Assembly: GCA_947044405.1 (NCBI GenBank)
Contig: CAMRHE010000167.1
Span: 1,054,001-1,118,000, forward strand
Source: Leptodactylus fallax
Lineage: Eukaryota > Chordata > Amphibia > Anura > Leptodactylidae
Reading direction: 5' to 3'
DNA length: 64,000 nucleotides
Below are positions 57,111 to 64,000 of the stretch, piece after piece. Each line of letters starts with the position of its first letter. The stretch's first letter is position 1. Below the pieces are notes generated by a model. It was given only the letters and a program-made list of their open reading frames with translations. It had not been told where the DNA came from and did no database searches. The position numbers and the translations under genes were made by a program.

Positions 57111-57660
57111 AACTAATTGTATACACACGTGCCTGATGAAGAGGGTCCTGACACCTAGTCCACATGGCCTGTATCACTACAATCAATACAATTGAAATGG
57201 TTAGATGTTCTTACTAGCAGCAGGTACCACTGTTGGATGGGGTGGTAGGCAGCTTAGTGTAAAAGTATTGAAACTATTAAATTGTTTGCTCTGCCAAAGC
57301 AATTGAAATTGAAATAGCATTGGAAATTTAATCCTAGAGGCGAGTATCACCTTTTTTAACCCAATCAGAACAAAAATTGCTGGAAACCTCTCTAAGATAA
57401 GGACTTTTGTACATTCTGTGGCGCTAATCCAGTCATGGTACATAGGGCCACTGCCTGCCAACATAATATCCGTTCACTTTAAGATTTGGAGCTCTCTCTT
57501 GTTTACACACTATTTCATGAGAGCCATGAATCTCTTGTCACAACCTGGTAAAGTCTTGTATTAAGTCTTTTATTTTTATTTTCAAACCTGCAAAAAGAAA
57601 CACCCATTGTGATCCGCCAGGAGGAACCAGTGTCCCGTATCTTATTGGTTTCATTACACC

Positions 57661-57822
57661 AGGGGTGTAGCTATAGGGGTGCAGCATTAGCAGTCACTAC
57701 CGGGCCCTGATGGTCCCTCTGCCACATAAAATATACCATTATTCTAAATGGCACAAGTTAGGTAGGAGGTCTCATTATAGATTTTGTATTGGGGTACAGG
57801 AGCTTTAACTACACCTCTGATT
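57661..57822. repeat. Short hAT-like repeat
   Basis: Inverted ends caggggtgtagctatag and ctttaactacacctctg; a related fragment lies near 62480-62545. Confidence 0.55.
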
Positions 57823-58361
57823 CCAACAGTAGAATGTTTTATTCATTGTTAATATTTTGGTGCTCTAGTAGTTATTAAAATTCTGAATTTGTGGCACATC
57901 ATTCAAGACCTCTACTGCTGTACCAATAGTACAGATGAGTCCTTGTATTGTGGTATTGTGTCACAAACTGATATCCTATTTGTGTCTGTGCATGGCTACC
58001 CATTGTTCATGTTATGAATTGCAGCCTTTCAAGGGTTTTGATAGCTTGTTTCAATTTAGTATTGAGCTGGTTTCATGAGTAATTGGAGCCCTAAAAGGGG
58101 TTTTCCATCAGTATAGTATATAAATGGCTGGCATTGGGCTGCAAATAGCATATCAAAATAAAAGAGCTTATGCTTACCTCCACCAATCCAGTGGCTATGC
58201 TAACAGTGTCAGGGTCCCCAAATGACATGGCAGGAAATGGCTTGGAATACCCGCCCTCTGCAAACCATTTTCTGCAGAGTAAAGAAACCGGAGCGCAGTG
58301 GGACCTGAATAGTGTCAAAACAGCAGCAGCAGCAGTGGGGGATTGGTGGTTTTGATTGTGT

Positions 58362-58391
58362 TCCTTTTTTTTTTTTTTTTTTTTTTTTTTA
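58362..58391. repeat. Poly-T tract of about 30 bases
   Basis: Preceded by a short (cag)n run (58321-58336). It may be the tail of a minus-strand retroposon, but no element body was recognised. Confidence 0.8.
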
Positions 58392-58914
58392 AAGTCAATG
58401 GAATAGAATTGTTTCTACTGTAAAGCAGTTTGCCAGTAATGGCATTTTCCAAATTCACTGCAAATACTGACAGATCAAAGATAACAAGCTACCTATAATG
58501 CTTCACTGGTCTGGCTGGTAGAGTCTAAGGCTAAAGACTTAACCGTTGCCCACTGCAAACCAGGGACCCAGATTACCACACCGATGTTAGTAGTGTACTT
58601 GCCGACCAACACCAGATCTGCACACTTACAGCAGAGTAAACATACAAGCTGGGTCAATCCAGAAGAACACAGGAGTTTCCAAATCGGTAGCAGAAGAATA
58701 ACCATGTCCAATCCAGGGTGAAGTCCAGGAGTTCACGGATAAAGCCAAATCAGGAAGAAGTTGGATAACCAGGAAAGCAAGCCAAAATCAGAAGCCAGGA
58801 AATCAGTAGATAGGTAACTTCAGAGAACACAAACCTAACTACAGTAACAGCAGGTACCCTGTGTTCGGGTTTCCGTTCGGAGAGTCCGCTTGGCGACCCC
58901 CCTGAATGGAAACC

Positions 58915-59748
58915 TGTGATGATGAGAGACCCCCAGTTATGTATTTTTCTTTGATATGTCTTGTTACTTATTCATATTAGTCTTATATACTTTTAGGATT
59001 GTTGTGTTTATGCTGTATTGGTGGTCAATTTGTTCCAGTGGCTTTATGTGTATACAAGGGGAGATTGCCCTTTCTGTCTCCAGTTTTATTACCCTTGGAC
59101 AAACAAATGTCAAAGGAGGGAGAGAGGGCTAATGACCCCTGAGTTCAACCCCAGACACACATCTTTCCCGCAGCCAGGAAAACATCCTTCTTCCTTAAGA
59201 TCCTGCAGTGGGGGAAAGAGGAGGGGAGCTACCTGGAAGGGAGGTGTGGCTGGATGGACACTGGCCTTATACTGAGAGGAAGACCTAGATTCTGTTGTCA
59301 TATCTTGGAGTCAGCTAAGAGAGCTGGGTGTGTCCATTCTCCCTACAGAAGATCTCAAAACTCCTGGAACCAAAGACTTTTAAGTATTCTTCTGCTTTAT
59401 TCCTTTTTATTTTATAGTTGTTTGTATTGTGTGTCATTTGTTATCTCTCTATATCTGTAGTACTGAACCATCTTGGTATTAAAGTGTTAACTTTAAGTTT
59501 ACTTTGTGTATGCTCTATGAACCCATTACCTTTTTGAAGTATATAATGTATGTGCGCAAGGTTTCTGCTAACCAGAATCAGCTGTGGTGGCAGCGGCGTT
59601 TATTTGGGGTGCGTGGACTGTGTTGGGGTGCAACTTACGCTCAATTTGTAGCCTGAGTGAAGGGTGAGTGCAAGATTGAGTGTGCGGAATTAAGTTGACT
59701 CCTGACTGCTGCACCCGCCTCACGTGCTAGGAAGGCCCGTACGTGACA
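58915..59748. mobile_element. LTR-like insertion (TG...CA) with 5-bp duplication
   Basis: The 834-bp block begins TGTGATGATGAG and ends ACGTGACA, with AAACC directly on both sides (58910-58914 and 59749-59753). It splits a gttcacatctg-family MITE whose halves lie at 58858-58914 and 59749-59920. TG...CA ends and a 5-bp duplication are what a Gypsy or retrovirus-type LTR leaves as a solo LTR. Oddly, TGGTGGCAGCGG at 59585-59596 resembles a tRNA-Leu primer-binding site but is inside the block. Confidence 0.6.
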
Positions 59749-59920
59749 AAACCTAATCTGCTTAAAAAAGCAGTTACCCACAGAAACCCATGGACCTGAA
59801 AAGGGCAAAAAATGCAGAGAGAAAAGAGCTGGTTCCAGCGCTTTTCTCTACGCATTTTCCAAGCAGAATGGGGAATGGAATCCCCCAGCGGAGAGCAGGC
59901 GCAGGTGTAAACCTAGCCTG

Positions 59921-62900
59921 AGTAGTCTGAAGCAGAATGAGACAGCACTCAGTATCACAGAGCTCTGACTGGCTGCAGACCCAGCCAGAGCTTCACTTGT
60001 AGGCATAGCAATCTTCAAGCAATGGCTGTGACCATTGCTGCACTGAAAAGTAGGATGGCTGCAAGTAGGATCACACATTGAGAGATTTCTAACAGACAAT
60101 TAGATTTGATCCACATAGGAAGTAATGTATTTAAGAAAGATGTACTTGCCTACTTGCCATTAGCAGGTCAACCTGGGCAGAGTTATTAAATGAGGAGTTG
60201 GACTAATAACGATATTTTGTGTTTTTTGTACTCATACACATTAACATTTATATATAAAATATGCAGCAAAATGGAAATCTACATTCTCTTATAAATAACA
60301 ATACAAAGAACAAAAAGTGGAAAAGTAGTACAATCACAATGTAACAACAATAAATCCCTAAACCCCCACCCACGTCACCGTCTGCTAATGAACAATAAAT
60401 GTGCTTCTTGCCAGAGGAATAGATATTTGTCCAAGCAGAAGTTCTGATGAAAACCAAGCAGTATATGTGAAACATTCATGAACAGATTGGCATACAGCCA
60501 AGGATTATGATTTAATAAAGGATTGCCACATCAAAAAGAAAACATCAATAATAGTTTTGTAACTTTGTATTTCTGCAGTCCATACTGGAGAGCTGTGATA
60601 CTATTGTAGTAATCAAACTGAATGGGATCAGGGCTGGGTTAGCCCAATGCTGAAGAATACTCTTTCTAGTGCCACTAGCCCAAATAACAAGAACGTATTT
60701 AGCTGATGTAGTCAGACAAGATCCGAGTTGGACAAAATGTTGAAGATTGCCCACTCAGGAGTCATGTCAAAAGGGATGCCATAAGTCTCAAGTAGGGCTG
60801 GACGATTTTGCCTAAAAATAAAATCTAGATTTCAAAGTTATGTGCCATACTCGACTGTAACCTTGATTTTCTTGTTTTTGCTTAAAGAAACAAAAAAAGT
60901 TCAGTGAGCTGGCTCAAGAAGAAAGAGACAGATATATCTTATGCTTCCTAACACCTAGCAATTGACTACAGTAAAGAAACTGTTGATTATAGCTTGTGGC
61001 GGAAAGAGACAGCCTGCATGGAAGGTGGGAATAACATCAATTTCACTATTCTGATGAAAACTATTATGATCTCACCCCACAGACATGGGTTGTGGGGTAT
61101 AGCTTTCATCAATGGGAATTCCACAAAAGGTACTGGGTGGCTCTCAGTAGGTTGACCATCAGAGGTAGCCCTCTTGTGACCTGCTGTCTAGTGTTCACAG
61201 TCTTGGGTTCACAGTTGTGAACAGCCACAGTTCCCACAGAAAAGGGGCAAAAAGAGGGGTAATAGACCATGACAAATTTTTGGTACAGAACAGGGACTGA
61301 TCCTCAAGCGATGCAGTGATGCCACACCATTTCCCTGTACCAGAGACTTTGTGGTCTTCAGAGAACAAGACCGCAAGAAGGAAGGTTTCTACAGAAAGAG
61401 ACATTAGCATTTAATATGTTCTTCCTTGTTACTCCAAGACACAAACCTTTTAAACCTGGTTATTACCATATGGGGTTTTTGCTAATAGTAAGAAACATAT
61501 TAGATAAAGGAAAGTGTTACAATTGTCAATAAAGTGGTCAGAGGACATTTTTTGGAGGAAAATTTTTGACGACTTGTAAAAACCTACATAATTGCTTTTT
61601 TATATAAAATTGCTTTGTGAACTAAGGCTAGGTTCACACTTGTGCCGTGCTCTCCGACATTCGGGTCATCTGGGGGGATGTGAATGACGGAGAGCCTGTC
61701 TGCTAAAATCAGCGGTTACCCCTGGACACATGCAGATAGTACCGTGCAGGACTTTTCCCTCCACCACTGTGTATAAAGCATTAAAAAAAAATTGTATGGG
61801 AACAGGATAGAGTAAATGTTGCCGTTGTCAGATCTGTGACCTCCAGAGAACATTGTGCTCTTCATTGCTTTATACACAGTGGTTACATGTATGACCATAT
61901 TATAATGACCCTGTGGGAATTAAGCGGCCAGAAGGTTCTCTGATGTGATAGAACTGCTTGCTTTAAGTGGCTCTTCTGATACTTTTTAATAATTAAATTT
62001 TGGTGGTAAACATCTCAAATGAAAACTTCAAAAAGTTTTGAAATGTCTCCATGTGATCTAAGTTTATCCTCATGCGTGTGTGAAAATTCCTTGCCTTCCT
62101 CATTACAACGTGCTATCTCGTGGACTTAATTTAGTTTCATGTCCATTATCTCTGAAAAGTGCAACTTCAAAAACTAATTGGACAAAAGCAAAGATAATGT
62201 TCCCAAATCTTTATGGAACCGCCACAAACCAGTATTGTGGAAGGCTTACTATGCTGCTACTGACTGAAGTTACTAAGAAGTGAAAATGCAGATATTCAGA
62301 ATAAAGTGCCAGATCCTAAAGGGGTTATGATCTATGCACAATTGACGGCCTATCCTTAGTACCGAAGACTATGGGCAGCGCTGAAGTACCTTCACTCACA
62401 GCTACAGTCTGTATATCAAGTGAAGAGCCTGGTGATCTGCGGGGGTCCCAGATGTAGAAAGTGGATAACCCCTTTAAAACTGTAGGTGGGGTACCATTAC
62501 AAATTTTATACTGGGGCACAGGAGTTTTAAATAACGCTTCTGCCCATGTCTAGTACCTGTACCTATGTAAAACACCGCAGAGCTAATAATACATTGTACC
62601 ATTCAGAACCTTAGACTAGGAGGATGATGTCACCAGAGGTGCTGGAAGCTGCATGTACCGCTGCTGACAATACTGGTAAAGGTAATGGAGGCAGATGACC
62701 TGACTGTGAGAGCGTGGGGAACTATGGGCAGTATGTGAGAGAGGGGGCTATAGGGAGCAGATTATGTGAGAGGCAGAGGAGGAGCAAGGAGGCTTTAATG
62801 AATCTGACATCACATGGTAGTTTTCAATTGAATTTGTAGGCCGCAGAGAGGCATCCTATTTGTACAGAAACCCATGCTAGAAGAAAATGGGTCACTCTCT

Positions 62901-64000
62901 GATCATGTGACTTCTTAAATAAGGTGAAAGCAGGATAATGAAAGACACTGTAAGTAGACAACTGTAACTACTGAGAGGGAAGATGGTCCTTCAGACAATA
63001 TAATATGTCAAAAAAGAAAATCACCAGAGTGCCCCTTTAAATTTCTTGTGGTTCCGATTTCCACCATCACCCAGGACGACTTCTCTCCATAACCATTAAT
63101 GCATCAGCGCCACCACTGGTGAATTATAGCCAAAGCAAAACTAGAATCTTAAAAATTGTATAACTGTGATATCAACGATCCCTTAATAAAGGTAGATATC
63201 TGAATTATCATAAAAAGTTCTGTCATGTCTGTTATCTAAAAAGAGATGCCCCTTGAACAAGATTGGCTCAACTTGACAGTGTTACCCAATAGACAAAGGG
63301 CGTTATGTGGAATAATACGTGATAGTAAACAGTTGTACTCTGCTGTAAAGTATTGACTGCCACCCAGAAGGAGTGCCCAGATACAATTACACTGGTAAGT
63401 ATGAGGATTAGTATTGCATAATAGGCCAAAACAATTGAAACTTCCTTATTTCCCTGCAGAAAGTCCCCACGAGTACAAACATTCCTAACTAATCCTATAG
63501 AAATCTTACCTTTACATACTCTATATAGAGATAGGGAATAAGTGTCCATAACGTGACAACCCCTTTAACCAATTTCAGAAGTTCGGGTTAACAATGCTAC
63601 ATCTGTATATAATGATTCCCGTGCAGTTTTGTAGCATTGTGTCCTAAACAGAGGGAACCTATAAAGGAAAGTCTGGTAACTAAATATTGTCTTGGTGGCT
63701 TCCACCAGCAGTGTGATCCTTCTTGTCTATAGCCTGTGTACTTGACGCTGTCCCTGCGTCTGTGCTATTTTTCTTGTCTACAGCCTGTGTGATCTGCTCT
63801 CCCTGAAGGCTTGGACGTTTTTCTTCTTCTCCACAATCTGATCTCCTTCTCTCCCTGTCGCTATATCTAAGGCCGGTCGCAGACGACCGTGTGCTGCTGG
63901 CCGGCTGTGAATTAAAGGCACGGGCGGCGCACGGGGGACACATGGATGTCACCCGTGTGCCGCCCGTGCATGAATCGTGCTTCCGTGGCCCCTTTCATTA
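59921..64000. other. Repeats and unplaced DNA, no gene
   Basis: Fragments of a gggctggacgatt repeat (60795), a gttcacac MITE end (61623), the caggggtgtag family (62480), and the short foldback MITE (63575). The last 150 bases are CG-richer, with ggccggtcgcagacgacc (63871) and a cgtgtgccgcccgtgc run. Confidence 0.45.

Noticed and set aside
38327..64000. PIK3R5 exons
   Set aside because: I looked for words such as VVVLGDD, DPFILDV, LNVNVTEV and NTFSGI in the frames to the right of PIK3R6 and found none.

Overview
This is a stretch of vertebrate nuclear DNA, almost certainly from a frog or toad. It has split genes with GT-AG introns, many Tc1/mariner, hAT, TTAA-flanked and Penelope-type repeats, and an abundant 35-bp minisatellite of a kind familiar from anuran assemblies. 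I cannot name the species from sequence alone.

Two protein-coding genes are supported, both on the minus strand. MFSD6L (major facilitator domain-containing 6-like) has its whole 603-codon reading frame in one exon (5445-7256). A splice acceptor lies just upstream of its start codon, and a GC-rich candidate first exon and promoter lie near 11.6-12.2 kb. PIK3R6 (p84/p87 adaptor of PI3K gamma) runs from a start codon at 38240 to a stop at 18702. I rebuilt 19 coding exons; every junction keeps the reading frame and the sum is 2211 nt (736 codons plus stop). The order MFSD6L-PIK3R6, both on the same strand, matches the human 17p13.1 neighbourhood as I know it. PIK3R5, the expected next gene, is not seen.

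Layout. 1-5.4 kb: repeats and an intact-looking 1.57-kb Tc1 element (2697-4263). 5.4-12.2 kb: MFSD6L, a 780-bp foldback element and a promoter-like duplication with paired CCAAT boxes. 12.2-18.3 kb: MITEs and a second Tc1 element with a broken transposase (15330-16973). 18.3-38.3 kb: PIK3R6, with a 1.1-kb minisatellite in its last intron and two hAT-type insertions with perfect 8-bp target duplications. One of those has SPIN-like ends and sits 72 bp from an exon. 38.3-64 kb: no coding exon recognised. It holds a second foldback element, a decayed Tc1, a 5'-truncated Penelope-like retroelement with inverted pseudo-LTRs and a 13-bp target duplication (45762-46987), a 1.9-kb inverted repeat, a split 21-bp minisatellite and an LTR-like insertion (58915-59748).

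The two host genes have separate jobs: membrane transport family for MFSD6L, G-protein-coupled PI3K gamma signalling for PIK3R6. The rest is mobile DNA in several age layers. The least ordinary signals are the hammerhead-ribozyme-like boxes in the Penelope pseudo-LTRs, the paired foldback elements with TTAA duplications, and the SPIN-ended hAT element with an unrelated interior. Functional statements come from family knowledge; no database search was run.
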